42,046 nt of DNA, from the NCBI RefSeq assembly GCF_000220525.1, contig NZ_AFPK01000016.1, forward strand, positions 1 to 42,046. The letters run 5' to 3'. A program made the translations under genes and the position numbers. Below the pieces are notes generated by a model, which was given only the letters and a program-made list of their open reading frames with translations, was not told the DNA's origin and did not search any database. Of this stretch, positions 26,753 through 35,592 are shown in pieces (within the stretch, counting starts at the first letter, position 1; each line of letters begins with the position of its first letter). Origin of the DNA: Ochrovirga pacifica. GTDB lineage: Bacteria; Bacteroidota; Bacteroidia; Flavobacteriales; Flavobacteriaceae.

Positions 26753-27511
26753 ATGATCAAATTCAAATTCGTTTTTTTTCTTTTTTGTTTAGCCTTTGGC
26801 TTTAGCAAAGCACAAAACAAACTCAACCCCTACCCTGCTGTACTTATTCCAGAACGTTTTTCTTTTCAAGACGAACCTAATGAGTACAACATCAATCAAA
26901 TCCTAAAATCTAGCTTAAGCAAATACGGATTTCAAGCGTTTATCAACGGAGAAGACATTCCAGATGACTTAGATCCTTGTGAAATCCTCCGTTTAGAAAT
27001 GGAAAAAAAGGGACTGCTAACCAATAAAATCAAACTTATTTTTAGCAACTGCTACGGGCAAACCGTTTACACCAGTATTGTAGGACAAAGCAGAATCAAA
27101 GAGTTTCAGCCTAGCTACTACGAAGCCATTGGCCTAGCACTTAAAGATCCCAACATTACCCAACACAAATACGTGGCCGGAAGTGTGCCTACAAAACCTA
27201 AAAAACCAACCGCAACCCAACCTAAAAAACCGGAGCCTGTAGCTTTACCTACACCCAATACCGATGCTATTGTGCTAGAGCTCAGAGGGCAAAAATACAA
27301 GCTGTCTGCAACGTCTGCTACCTCATACAACATCTATAAAGACAACCAACACATAGGAACTCTAAAAAAACAACAAGGCACCAACTACAAAGTAAATGCA
27401 GGAGCTTTAACAGGGGCTGGCCATTTCGACGATTTTGGAAATTTTGTCCTAACCAGAGTCAATCCTGCCAACCAAGCCATCATCAAAGACACCTTGGTCA
27501 GAGTCTATTAA
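26753..27511 (+). CDS. Secreted protein of unknown function
   Basis: 252 residues with a clear signal peptide (MIKFKFVFFLFCLAFGFSKAQ). The N-terminal domain (about 25-140) is mixed alpha/beta with two cysteines (DDLDPCEIL and IFSNCYGQ) that could form a disulfide. A K/P/T-rich linker (about 143-167) leads to a C-terminal beta domain (YKLSATSATSYNIYKDNQHIGTL; GHFDDFGNFVLTRV). I do not recognise either domain. The linker suggests periplasmic or outer-membrane location. Followed by a terminator. Confidence 0.75.
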   Translation: MIKFKFVFFLFCLAFGFSKAQNKLNPYPAVLIPERFSFQDEPNEYNINQILKSSLSKYGFQAFINGEDIPDDLDPCEILRLEMEKKGLLTNKIKLIFSNCYGQTVYTSIVGQSRIKEFQPSYYEAIGLALKDPNITQHKYVAGSVPTKPKKPTATQPKKPEPVALPTPNTDAIVLELRGQKYKLSATSATSYNIYKDNQHIGTLKKQQGTNYKVNAGALTGAGHFDDFGNFVLTRVNPANQAIIKDTLVRVY

Positions 27512-27539
27512 TCCCAATACCAAAACATCAATTCTTTTC

Positions 27540-27572
27540 ACAGCTCAACCTTTGGTTGGGCTGTTTGTTTTT
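27540..27572 (+). terminator. Intrinsic terminator after the secreted protein gene
   Basis: ACAGCTCAACC (27540-27550), loop TTT, GGTTGGGCTGT (27554-27564), 11 pairs with one G-T, then TTGTTTTT. Confidence 0.85.
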
Positions 27573-27805
27573 AGTTAATACATCAACACAATAAGCGTTT
27601 TATTGTATATAAAAACAAAAACACGTATACTTCACAAACAATTCAGACCAATTCAATAAAACCATGATAAACAACAACGCTATTCAACCTAAAAACAAGC
27701 AACAAAACCCCAAAAAACCCAACATCAAACACCTACAAAACACAAAAACTAACATTTAATAATAAAATCGTATATTTATTGCTATTAATTCAAAAAAAAT
27801 AGCAT
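27573..27805 (+). other. Intergenic stretch with a possible tiny ORF and a weak promoter
   Basis: A 31-codon frame (ATG 27664, stop 27757-27759) encodes an Asn/Gln/Lys-rich peptide starting MINNNAIQPKNKQQ. It has no recognisable homology and is probably chance. TATATTTA (27771-27778) sits just before the next gene and may be its -7 element. Otherwise only A-rich sequence is seen. Confidence 0.3.
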
Positions 27806-28525
27806 ATGAGCCATCAGTATGAAACAGGAAACGCAAAAAATGTAGCAAATTTTCAAAAACTCATCAAACAAATTACCTTGTTCACAGACTACAACCCCTC
27901 TATTTCTAGCTTAACACTCGAAAACTTAAACACACTCTACACAACCGGACACACAAGCATTACAGAGTTGTTAACAGCAAGAAATGCCAACAAAGTAGCC
28001 AAACACAAAAGACAGCAAGACTACGAAAACCTAAAACCGCTTTGCACAAAAGTCATCAACCTACTAGAAATTCTAGGGCTTAACAAAGGAGATTTAGACC
28101 AAGCCAAGTCTTTAAACAACAGCATTCAAGGCTACAGAAAAAAGAAAACCACCACCGACAGCAATCAAGAAGAAGAACACAAATCCATTTCTACTTCTAG
28201 ACAGTCTTACACTCAAAAAGCAGAAAATTTTACCAAACTCATACAACTGCTTACCACCATTCCTAGCTACAACCCAAATCCCGAAGATTTAAAACTAGCC
28301 AGTCTAACAGCATACAGAGATATTTTGGTAAGCAACACCCTAACGGTAGACCAAACAGAAGCTGCACAAAACGTAAAGCTTATAAACAGAAACAACATTC
28401 TTTATACCGAAGGTACCGGACTATACACCATTGCCCAAAACGTAAAAAAATACATCAAAAGTATTTACGGAGCAAACTCTGCCGAATACAGCAAAATAGC
28501 CAAAATCAAATTCACAACCCCATAA
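27806..28525 (+). CDS. Protein of unknown function made of two related helical repeats
   Basis: 239 residues, no signal peptide. Residues about 13-112 and 139-232 are two copies of the same domain: VANFQKLIKQITLF aligns with AENFTKLIQLLTTI, DYNPSISSLTLENL with SYNPNPEDLKLASL, and the ends INLLEILGLNKGDLDQAK with VKKYIKSIYGANSAEYSK. A charged linker (113-135) joins them. Mostly helical. No catalytic motif is seen. Lies between an orphan secreted protein and a tandem repeat array, a locally variable stretch. Confidence 0.7.
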   Translation: MSHQYETGNAKNVANFQKLIKQITLFTDYNPSISSLTLENLNTLYTTGHTSITELLTARNANKVAKHKRQQDYENLKPLCTKVINLLEILGLNKGDLDQAKSLNNSIQGYRKKKTTTDSNQEEEHKSISTSRQSYTQKAENFTKLIQLLTTIPSYNPNPEDLKLASLTAYRDILVSNTLTVDQTEAAQNVKLINRNNILYTEGTGLYTIAQNVKKYIKSIYGANSAEYSKIAKIKFTTP

Positions 28526-28560
28526 GTTCTTCACGTACTTATCAAAAAACAAACACCAAA

Positions 28561-28589
28561 AACAGGAGTCCAAAACGGACTCCTGTTTT
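28561..28589 (+). terminator. Intrinsic terminator after the two-repeat protein
   Basis: AACAGGAGTCC (28561-28571) pairs perfectly over 11 bp with GGACTCCTGTT (28577-28587), loop AAAAC, followed by TT. Confidence 0.85.
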
Positions 28590-28590
28590 A

Positions 28591-28876
28591 ATAATATACC
28601 ATCCCGTTACAACATATAACTATACTGTTTTAATATAATCCCGTCCTGCTACAACATATTGCTGTCCTGTTCTAGCATAATGCCATCCCGCTACAACATA
28701 CTGCTATCCTGTTCTAACACAATCCCATCCCGCTATAACATATTGCTATCCTGTTATAACATAATGCCATCCCGCTACAACATATTGCTGTCCTGTTCTA
28801 ACATAATACCATCCCGCTACAACATATTGATATCCTGTTCTAACACAATCCCATCCTATAACAATAACACTGTCCC
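28591..28876. repeat. 42-bp tandem repeat array built from 21-bp half-units
   Basis: Six full 42-bp units start at 28591, 28633, 28675, 28717, 28759 and 28801, with a decaying seventh from 28843, and no insertions or deletions. Each unit is two diverged 21-mers: ACATAATGCCATCCCGCTAC-A, then ACATATTGCTGTCCTGTTCT-A. Since 42 is a multiple of 3, one plus frame stays open through the array and one minus frame stays open through the units, but neither looks like a gene. Sits between a terminator and the GH3 gene end. Confidence 0.9.
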
Positions 28877-28888
28877 AACCAACAAACA

Positions 28889-28920
28889 AAAAGGATTCAA
28901 CCCTAAAGTCAAATCCTTTT
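28889..28920 (-). terminator. Probable terminator after the GH3 gene
   Basis: AAAAGGATT (28889-28897) pairs with AATCCTTTT (28912-28920) around a 14-nt loop. Read on the minus strand it ends in TTTTTGTTTG. It is 107 nt past the GH3 stop. The stretch 28921-29026 shows nothing else. Confidence 0.55.
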
Positions 28921-29026
28921 GCATATACATTATAAAGTCCTACAGTATTATTTCTATTTCTCTGCAGTCTATCCTTATTGGATAAATAAAAATTCTTGTA
29001 TTAAAATTCTCTCACCACACCTTCTT

Positions 29027-31384
29027 TTATTCAACTGCTACCTCCGAAAAGAAAATTTGTCTTCCTTTTTCTAAAACCAAAGCATCTCCCTTAAAAGTTA
29101 CAGTACCTTGTTCTTTAAGATCTGTGCTAGAAGCCCCAATTTTAAAAGTATAGTCTCCTGGTGCAACCACCCATTGTTGCTGTTTGTACTGCACCAATTG
29201 TGTTGGCGATACCCTAAAAACAATTTGCTTCTTCTCTCCTTTCTTTAAAAACACTCTTTTAAAACCTTTTAATTGTATGGGTTTAATTTCCAAATTTTGG
29301 CTAGCAGGAGACACGTACAACTGTACAATTTCAGTTCCATCTCTCTTCCCTGTGTTTTCTACAGTAACTGCCACCTCAAAACGTTCTTCTGTAAGGGCTA
29401 TCTTGCTAGGCAATTTTAAATCTTTATACGCAAAAGACGTGTAAGACAATCCATACCCAAAAGGATACAAGGGCAAATCCTCTTCCGCATAGCCATTTTG
29501 ATAATTCACTTCTTTACGTTCCTCAGAATTTGGATAGGTAACGCATAGTTTCCCAGACGGATTCTTGTTTCCTAACAAAATATCGGCCAATGCATTCCCT
29601 CCTTCTTCTCCAAGAAACCAAGCATTTACAATTGCAGCACACCTTCCTTCTAGCTTAGCAATCACTTGCTGACGTCCACCAAACAATACCAAAATTACAG
29701 GTTTTCCTGTAGCCAATAGTTTTTCTACAAAAGCTTCCTGATCTCCTGGCAAACCTATTCCTTTTCTGCTTCTTCCTTCTCCGTTCAGCGATATGTTTTC
29801 TCCCATAGCAGCAATCACAACGTCACTTTCTTGGGCAATGGCAAGGGCTCTTTTTAGGTTGGGTTGTGGCAAACCTGTTACGGTCAATAGTTTCAACTTT
29901 TCCAAACGGCTGTCTCCAAACCCACTTTTATCAATCTTAGCTTCCAAATCGGCACTCCAATCGCATCCTCTTTCGTGCAACAGGGTTACTTTTTTAGGCA
30001 AACGGTTTTCCAAACCTTGCTTTAAGGTAATCAGTTTAGGGTTATTTGGGTCATAAGCTTCATTTTTCCAAAAAGCTCGCATCGCTTGGTAGGTATAATC
30101 TCCCAATAGTCCTTGCGTAGTGGCTGCATTGGGGCCTACCAATGCAATTTTTTTCACTTTTTTGGTCAAAGGCAATACTCCATTATTCTTAAGCAAAACA
30201 ATAGACTGCACTGCCGATTCATAAGCCAACTTTCTTCCTTCTTTTCCATCAAAGTCTAAGTCTCCATCTACACCAATGGCAGGAGCTTTATCCAACAAGC
30301 CCAAACGTGCTTTCATTAACAAAGACCTTCTTACCGATTTGTTGATAACTGCTTCGGTTACCAACCCTTTTTCCAACGCTTTTTTTAGCAAAGGGTATGT
30401 TTTTGGTGAGGATAGTTCCAAATCTACTCCTGCATGAATAGCCATCGCTCCTGCTGTCATAAAATCGGGAGCTTGTTTGTATTTTTTATACACCATATTG
30501 ATAGCTCCATAATCACTAACCACCAAACCGTCAAAACCAATTTCTCTTCGCAACATCCTTTTCAACATGGTTGGGTTTACAGAAATCGGTAACGATTGAT
30601 AAACTCCATAAGAAGGCATTACACTTTTTGCTCCTGCTACCTTAATACATGCTTCATGCGGCATTAAGTATTCTTCGTACAAAACTTTTTCATCATCGTT
30701 TTTAGTTCCGTAACCTGCAAAGTGCTTTACCGTAGCAGCCACACCTGTTTTTAGGTCATCGCCTTGCAAACCTTGCACAAAAGCTACTCCTAATCTAGAG
30801 GTCAAATATGCATCTTCTCCATAACTTTCCTGATGCCTATTCCAGTGTGCCGTTCTGCTTAAATCTAACATAGGCGACAATGCAAAGGTTGCTCCAACAG
30901 CCCTCATGTTTTTTGCGGTGTTCTGTGTATTCTTTTCAATCAACTCTGGGTTCCAAGTACATCCCATTCCTATTTGTTGCGGAAACGTAGTGGCTCCTTG
31001 CGTAGCAAAACCTGTAATAGCTTCTTCATGAAAAATAGCTGGAATTTTCAATCGAGTCTTTGTCATCAAATAGTGCTGTACCTCTCGTACCAAATCTCGT
31101 AAAGCTTCGGGCTCTAGGGCTTGCCCAGTAGAAAACTGACAAAAATGTCCTATTCCATAAGGGATATGTTCTTCAAATTTAGAGGGAGAAAATTTTCCAT
31201 CTTCCATAATTTCTCGCAACCTTGTTCCCGTAATTTGTGCCAACTTCTCATCCAAAGTCATTTCAGACAGCAAAGCCTCTACTTTTGCTATAGCTTGGGG
31301 GGTAGCCAATGGCAAAACTTCTTTCTTTTGTGCAAAAAAAGCACTGTTGATAAACAGTGCTCCTAAAATGATTATTTTTTTCAT
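29027..31384 (-). CDS. Family GH3 glycoside hydrolase, secreted
   Basis: Exo-beta-glycosidase (beta-glucosidase, xylosidase or galactosidase type). 785 residues: signal peptide (ends FFAQ), a GH3 TIM barrel with PAIFHEEAITGF, KHFAGYG and GLVVSDYGAI (nucleophile Asp291), then a GH3_C domain with GENISLNGEGRSRKGIGLPG (candidate acid/base Glu536), then a fibronectin-III-like domain (GTEIVQLYVSPASQ). Starts 1 bp after the upstream sulfatase stop, so the two are co-transcribed. Specificity cannot be read from sequence, but context suggests oligosaccharides released from a sulfated glycan. Confidence 0.95.
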   Translation of the reverse strand: MKKIIILGALFINSAFFAQKKEVLPLATPQAIAKVEALLSEMTLDEKLAQITGTRLREIMEDGKFSPSKFEEHIPYGIGHFCQFSTGQALEPEALRDLVREVQHYLMTKTRLKIPAIFHEEAITGFATQGATTFPQQIGMGCTWNPELIEKNTQNTAKNMRAVGATFALSPMLDLSRTAHWNRHQESYGEDAYLTSRLGVAFVQGLQGDDLKTGVAATVKHFAGYGTKNDDEKVLYEEYLMPHEACIKVAGAKSVMPSYGVYQSLPISVNPTMLKRMLRREIGFDGLVVSDYGAINMVYKKYKQAPDFMTAGAMAIHAGVDLELSSPKTYPLLKKALEKGLVTEAVINKSVRRSLLMKARLGLLDKAPAIGVDGDLDFDGKEGRKLAYESAVQSIVLLKNNGVLPLTKKVKKIALVGPNAATTQGLLGDYTYQAMRAFWKNEAYDPNNPKLITLKQGLENRLPKKVTLLHERGCDWSADLEAKIDKSGFGDSRLEKLKLLTVTGLPQPNLKRALAIAQESDVVIAAMGENISLNGEGRSRKGIGLPGDQEAFVEKLLATGKPVILVLFGGRQQVIAKLEGRCAAIVNAWFLGEEGGNALADILLGNKNPSGKLCVTYPNSEERKEVNYQNGYAEEDLPLYPFGYGLSYTSFAYKDLKLPSKIALTEERFEVAVTVENTGKRDGTEIVQLYVSPASQNLEIKPIQLKGFKRVFLKKGEKKQIVFRVSPTQLVQYKQQQWVVAPGDYTFKIGASSTDLKEQGTVTFKGDALVLEKGRQIFFSEVAVE

Positions 31385-31385
31385 C

Positions 31386-32912
31386 TTACTTTTTTATGTT
31401 TGAATAATGAGTTCCTCTAATAGCTTCAAACTTTTTCAACAATTTTTTAACCGTACGTGGGTTTGCTTTGGCAACGTTATTTTGTTCTCCAGTATCTTTT
31501 GTTACATTATACAATTGCATTTCTTCTAAAATACCCGTTTCTACCAAAGAGTGCCAACTTAAACTTGCTCCTTTATAAGGAGGAATCAAAGCCCAATTTC
31601 CTGTTCTATACCAAGTTTTTCCTCCTGCTTCTAATACCAATTCTTTACGTGCTTTGTTAGATTTTCCTAGCAAAGCAGGCAAAACGTTTTCACTATCTGT
31701 AGCAGCAGCTTTTTCACCCACCAATGCAGCCATAGAAGCCAACAAATCCATTTGACAAACCAAAGCATCCGATACCTTTGGGGCAATAGTTCCTTTCCAA
31801 TACACCATAAAAGGAACTCGGGTTCCCCCATCAAACAAACTATACTTACCTCCTCTTAGCTTTCCTGCTGGTGTGTGGTCTCCTAGTTTCTGAATGGCAT
31901 CATCGTAATAACCATCTTGTAATACAGGACCATTATCACTAGAAAAAACAATCAATGTGTTTTCTAAAACACCTTCTTCTTCTAAGGTTTTCATAAATTG
32001 ACCAATCACCCAGTCTGCTTCTAAAATTACATCTCCTCTAGGTCCCATCCCAGACTTTCCTACAAATCTTGGATGCGGAGTTCTTGGTACATGGGGTTGT
32101 TGCAAAGCATAATACAAAAAGAAAGGTTCTTTTTTGTTGTTCTTTACGTATGCCTGTGCTTTTTTCAAGAAATGATCGGCCATGTCTGTGTCTGTCCACT
32201 TTGCTGCTGCTCCACCTTTCATGTAACCAATTCTAGGAATTCCATTCACAATGCTGTTGTTGTGCCCATGATGCCACTTCATGGTAGTCAATTCAGGATT
32301 GTCTTCTCCTGTAGGCTCTCCTTCAAAATTTTTACGGTAGCTTACCTCAATAGGATCTTTAGGATCCAACCCATCTACCTTGTCATTATCTATATATACC
32401 GTAGGCACACGATCCTGAGTTGCTGCTAAAATGTAAGAATAGTCAAACCCAACTTGCCTTGGGCCTGGAGTAATGTCTGCATTCCAATCCAAATTACCAT
32501 CTCCCAAACCTAAATGCCATTTACCTACAATCCCTGTAGTATATCCCGCTCTTTTCAACATCTTAGGCAAAGTCTCTTGACTTGTAGAAATAATCAAGGG
32601 TGCCGATCCTGGTAATATTTTTGCTTTTTTGTTTCTCCAAGGATAAACTCCCGTTAGCAATCCGTAACGACTAGGGGTACAAGTTGCAGAAGTTGCATAC
32701 CCATTGGTAAACTTTATTCCCTCATTGGCCAACACGTCCATGTTTGGGGTGTTTAGCTCAGTTGCTCCATAAGCACTTAAATCTCCATAACCCAAATCAT
32801 CTAAATAAATAACCACTATATTGGGCTTTACAGGATTTTTTCCTACTGCTGCAGCATTCATCACCACAAGGATGGCTGCCATTAAAAATGAAATACTATT
32901 TTTTAATTTCAT
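31386..32912 (-). CDS. Formylglycine-dependent sulfatase (S1), secreted; paralogue of the 6.1-kb sulfatase
   Basis: 508 residues: signal peptide (MKLKNSISFLMAAILVVMNA), metal-site DDLGYGD (38-44), FGly site CTPSR with Cys78, GKWHLGLGDG, DADMADHF-like core, and SSDNGPVLQDGYYDD. Long stretches match the sulfatase at 6124-7692 with few changes, such as GVYPWRN and DRVPTVYI, pointing to a duplication. It differs in having a cleavable signal peptide instead of a lipobox. First gene of the sulfatase-GH3 unit. An upstream TGTATTTG (32939..32932, minus) is a weak -7 match. Confidence 0.94.
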   Translation of the reverse strand: MKLKNSISFLMAAILVVMNAAAVGKNPVKPNIVVIYLDDLGYGDLSAYGATELNTPNMDVLANEGIKFTNGYATSATCTPSRYGLLTGVYPWRNKKAKILPGSAPLIISTSQETLPKMLKRAGYTTGIVGKWHLGLGDGNLDWNADITPGPRQVGFDYSYILAATQDRVPTVYIDNDKVDGLDPKDPIEVSYRKNFEGEPTGEDNPELTTMKWHHGHNNSIVNGIPRIGYMKGGAAAKWTDTDMADHFLKKAQAYVKNNKKEPFFLYYALQQPHVPRTPHPRFVGKSGMGPRGDVILEADWVIGQFMKTLEEEGVLENTLIVFSSDNGPVLQDGYYDDAIQKLGDHTPAGKLRGGKYSLFDGGTRVPFMVYWKGTIAPKVSDALVCQMDLLASMAALVGEKAAATDSENVLPALLGKSNKARKELVLEAGGKTWYRTGNWALIPPYKGASLSWHSLVETGILEEMQLYNVTKDTGEQNNVAKANPRTVKKLLKKFEAIRGTHYSNIKK

Positions 32913-32993
32913 CTACTTAATTTTAAAATTACAAATACACATTTTACGTTCCTTTTTATACAGACAAGCCACTGTAAAGTTTGAACACCCTAA

Positions 32994-33020
32994 AACTAAG
33001 TTTAATCTCGAAACTTAGTT
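32994..33020. promoter_or_regulatory. Inverted repeat between divergent sulfatase genes (candidate operator)
   Basis: AACTAAGTTT (32994-33003) and AAACTTAGTT (33011-33020) are perfect 10-bp inverted arms with a 7-nt spacer. Each arm is itself nearly palindromic (AAACT-A-AGTTT; AACT-T-AGTT). No poly-T follows, so an operator is more likely than a terminator. Located 82 bp upstream of the minus-strand sulfatase and 135 bp before the plus-strand -33 element. Confidence 0.45.
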
Positions 33021-33154
33021 ACATGTTATGTTCTTTTTTTGATTACAAATGTTTTCACAGGTAGCATTTTGCAACAAATCAGTAGCAAATCGAGTTTTTT
33101 TCTATGATTTGTAAGGTTATTAATCATATGTGCTTCAAAAAAAACTAGTACAAC

Positions 33155-33184
33155 TTGTTATCTTGCGTCCGCATCTTAATTTTG
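33155..33184 (+). promoter_or_regulatory. Consensus promoter of the CSAAR sulfatase gene
   Basis: TTG (33155-33157), 19 nt, TAATTTTG (33177-33184), matching TTG-N19-TAnnTTTG. A G at 33190 is the likely start, giving a 68-nt leader. Confidence 0.75.
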
Positions 33185-33257
33185 AGTTTGTATTGTAGCG
33201 TTCTGTTCTAAACAAACTCGATGCAAGTAAAAATCAAATTATATAGAAAACGCAATT

Positions 33258-35117
33258 ATGAAAAAAATTCAGCTATTTCTCGTTGTGGCAGCAGCCATTT
33301 TTAGTGCATGTACACCCGCTAAAGAAGAAAAAATTGAACACCCAAATATTGTTTGGATTACTTCGGAAGACAACTCCAAACATTATTTAAAACTATTTAA
33401 CGACAATGGTATCGAAACTCCCAACATAGAGGCTTTGGCTTCTCAAGGGGTTATTTTCGACAACGCTTTTTCTAACGCAGCCGTTTGTAGTGCTGCGCGT
33501 TCTACTCTTATTTCGGGGGTATATGGACCTAAAGCGGCTTCGCATTATCACAGACGATTGCAAAAAGTACCTATGCCCAACGGTGTAGAAATGTACCCTG
33601 CCTACTTAAAACAAGCGGGATATTATACCACCAACTGTTTTAAAGAGGATTACAACATTATCAAATCAGACACCGTATGGGACGATTCTTCCAAAAAAGC
33701 AACGTGGAGAAATCGCCAACCCGGACAGCCATTTTTTCATGTGTTCAATATCAATACAACTCACGAAAGCAGAATTCATTTTACCGAAGAGGACTATAAG
33801 ACTAAAAAAACCAAAGCCAACCCAGACGATTACCGTGTGCAACCCAATCATCCGCAAACCAATTTATTTAAGTTCACCAATGCTTGGTATCGCGACAAAA
33901 TAACCCAAATGGATAGTGAATTAGGTGCTGTAGTAGAAGAACTTAAAAAAGATGGATTGATGGAAGATACATTTATCTTCTACTTTTCTGATCATGGAGG
34001 GGTGTTGCCAGGTAGTAAAGGGTACATTAACGAAACTGGATTAGAAATTCCACTAGTGGTTTACATTCCCGAAAAATACAAACATTTGGTCAACCTAGAA
34101 GCAGGAACCCGCAACGATGGTTTTGTAAGCTTTGTTGATTTTGGTGCCACCTTGATGAGCTTAGCTGGTATTGAAATTCCTAAAGGAATAGACGGAAAAC
34201 CTTTTTTAGGGAAACAAGTAAAAGCTGAAGAATTGTCTAGCAGAAACGAAGTCTTTAGCTACACAGATCGTATGGACGAAAAATACGACATGGTGCGTGG
34301 ATACAGAATTGGAAAATACAAGTACCTTAGAAACTTTATGCCTATGAATTTTGATGGCTTAATGAACAATTATCGTTACAAACAACTAGCTTATCAAGAG
34401 TGGAGCGACTTAAATGCCAGCAACGAATTGACTTCTGTACAGTCTCAGTTCTTTAAACCAAAAGCAGTTGAAGCCTTGTACGATATTGAAAAAGATCCTT
34501 TTGAAACCAACAACTTAGCCAAAGACCCAGCATATCATAACAAACTGGTAGAAATGCGCAAAGCATTAGAAAATAAAATGAATGCTATCAACGATCTAGC
34601 TTTGTATCCTGAGTTTCACCTAATTCAAAAAGCGTTTGACAACCCTGTAGCCTACGGAAAAAAACACAGCAAAGACATCAAACATTATTTAGAAGTTGCC
34701 AACCTAGCGTTATACAACTTTAAAGATGTAAAAAACAAAATTGCCACTTATTTAGACTCTCAAGACCCTTGGGATCGTTATTGGGCAATTAACACCTGTT
34801 CTAGTTTTGGATTGACTGCCAAAGAGTTTCAAAATAAGTTAACTACTCTTGCACAAGAAGATCCACAAGCCATAAACAGAGCCAAAGCTGCAGAATTTCT
34901 AGGAATTACCGGATTAAAAAATCCTGTTAACTATATATCTCAAGCTCTATACGACACCCAAGACCCTAACGAAGCTTTGTTAATCTTAAATTCTATTGTA
35001 GTATTGCAAGATGGTGCACATCATTACAAATTTAATTTAGACAAAAACAAACTAGTTACGGCATCAAAAGAACCTCAAGTAGTAAGAAGATTAGAGTATT
35101 TAGGAGTTATAAAATAA
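33258..35117 (+). CDS. Sulfatase (S1), N-sulfatase-like, lipoprotein, with CSAAR maturation motif and C-terminal HEAT-like extension
   Basis: 619 residues. Lipoprotein signal with Cys18 (IFSAC). Metal site is SEDNSKH, AED-type as in the sulfatase at 12152-13660. The FGly site reads CSAAR (Cys77) instead of CxPSR; C-x-A-x-R is known to be accepted by sulfatase-maturing enzymes of the radical-SAM type, so it can be active. SDHGGVLPG gives the second metal site. After the catalytic domain, about residues 480-619 form helical repeats (PWDRYWAINTCSSFGL; AKAAEFLGITGLKN) like HEAT repeats. It is transcribed away from the sulfatase-GH3 pair. Terminator directly downstream. Confidence 0.9.
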   Translation: MKKIQLFLVVAAAIFSACTPAKEEKIEHPNIVWITSEDNSKHYLKLFNDNGIETPNIEALASQGVIFDNAFSNAAVCSAARSTLISGVYGPKAASHYHRRLQKVPMPNGVEMYPAYLKQAGYYTTNCFKEDYNIIKSDTVWDDSSKKATWRNRQPGQPFFHVFNINTTHESRIHFTEEDYKTKKTKANPDDYRVQPNHPQTNLFKFTNAWYRDKITQMDSELGAVVEELKKDGLMEDTFIFYFSDHGGVLPGSKGYINETGLEIPLVVYIPEKYKHLVNLEAGTRNDGFVSFVDFGATLMSLAGIEIPKGIDGKPFLGKQVKAEELSSRNEVFSYTDRMDEKYDMVRGYRIGKYKYLRNFMPMNFDGLMNNYRYKQLAYQEWSDLNASNELTSVQSQFFKPKAVEALYDIEKDPFETNNLAKDPAYHNKLVEMRKALENKMNAINDLALYPEFHLIQKAFDNPVAYGKKHSKDIKHYLEVANLALYNFKDVKNKIATYLDSQDPWDRYWAINTCSSFGLTAKEFQNKLTTLAQEDPQAINRAKAAEFLGITGLKNPVNYISQALYDTQDPNEALLILNSIVVLQDGAHHYKFNLDKNKLVTASKEPQVVRRLEYLGVIK

Positions 35118-35140
35118 CATATCAACTTTTTGTTGCCAAA

Positions 35141-35178
35141 ACATCTCATCACTGCCAGTGGTGAGATGTTTTTTTTTA
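35141..35178 (+). terminator. Intrinsic terminator after the CSAAR sulfatase
   Basis: ACATCTCATCACT (35141-35153), loop GCC, AGTGGTGAGATGT (35157-35169), 13 pairs with one G-T, then a long T-run. Confidence 0.9.
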
Positions 35179-35242
35179 AGACTACATCAAAGGATATACA
35201 AGAATATTTACCTAAATTTCATCATCAAAAATAAACAATAGT

Positions 35243-35575
35243 ATGCCCTTACTTTTTTCTTACGGAACCTTACAATTAAAAAAAGTTCAACTTGCTTCTT
35301 TTGGAAGAATACTAACTGGCACTAAAGATTCTTTAAAAGGTTATGTATTAAATCAACTTCAAATTACTGATGCTGATGTACTTGCAAAAAGCGAACAAGT
35401 TTTTCATCCCATAGCTGAAATTTCTGACAATAAAAACGACCAAATTGATGGAATGCTTTTTGAGGTTACAGATAAAGAATTGGCTCAGGCCGATGCTTAC
35501 GAAGTAGCAGATTACAAAAGGATAGAAACCCTTTTTGTTTCAGGCAAAAAAGGTTGGATATATATCAAATCATAA
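35243..35575 (+). CDS. Gamma-glutamylcyclotransferase-like (AIG2/GGCT) protein
   Basis: 110 residues. Fold signature: LFSYGTLQ (5-11), GRILTGTKDSLKGYVL, then GMLFEVTDKELAQADAYEVADY. The Glu in DAYE (87) is at the position of the catalytic acid in this family. GGCT enzymes release 5-oxoproline from gamma-glutamyl peptides; many bacterial members have unknown substrates. Nine bases before the peroxiredoxin's TTG and 17 before its ATG, so probably co-transcribed. Confidence 0.85.
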   Translation: MPLLFSYGTLQLKKVQLASFGRILTGTKDSLKGYVLNQLQITDADVLAKSEQVFHPIAEISDNKNDQIDGMLFEVTDKELAQADAYEVADYKRIETLFVSGKKGWIYIKS

Positions 35576-35592
35576 ATTAAAAATTGAAAAAA

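Noticed and set aside
28591..28876. Possible CRISPR array
   Set aside because: Units are contiguous with no unique spacers and no cas genes are nearby; it is a plain tandem repeat.
28659..28985. ORF through the tandem repeats on the plus strand
   Set aside because: It exists because the 42-bp unit is a multiple of three; a minus frame is also open, and there is no promoter or recognisable protein.
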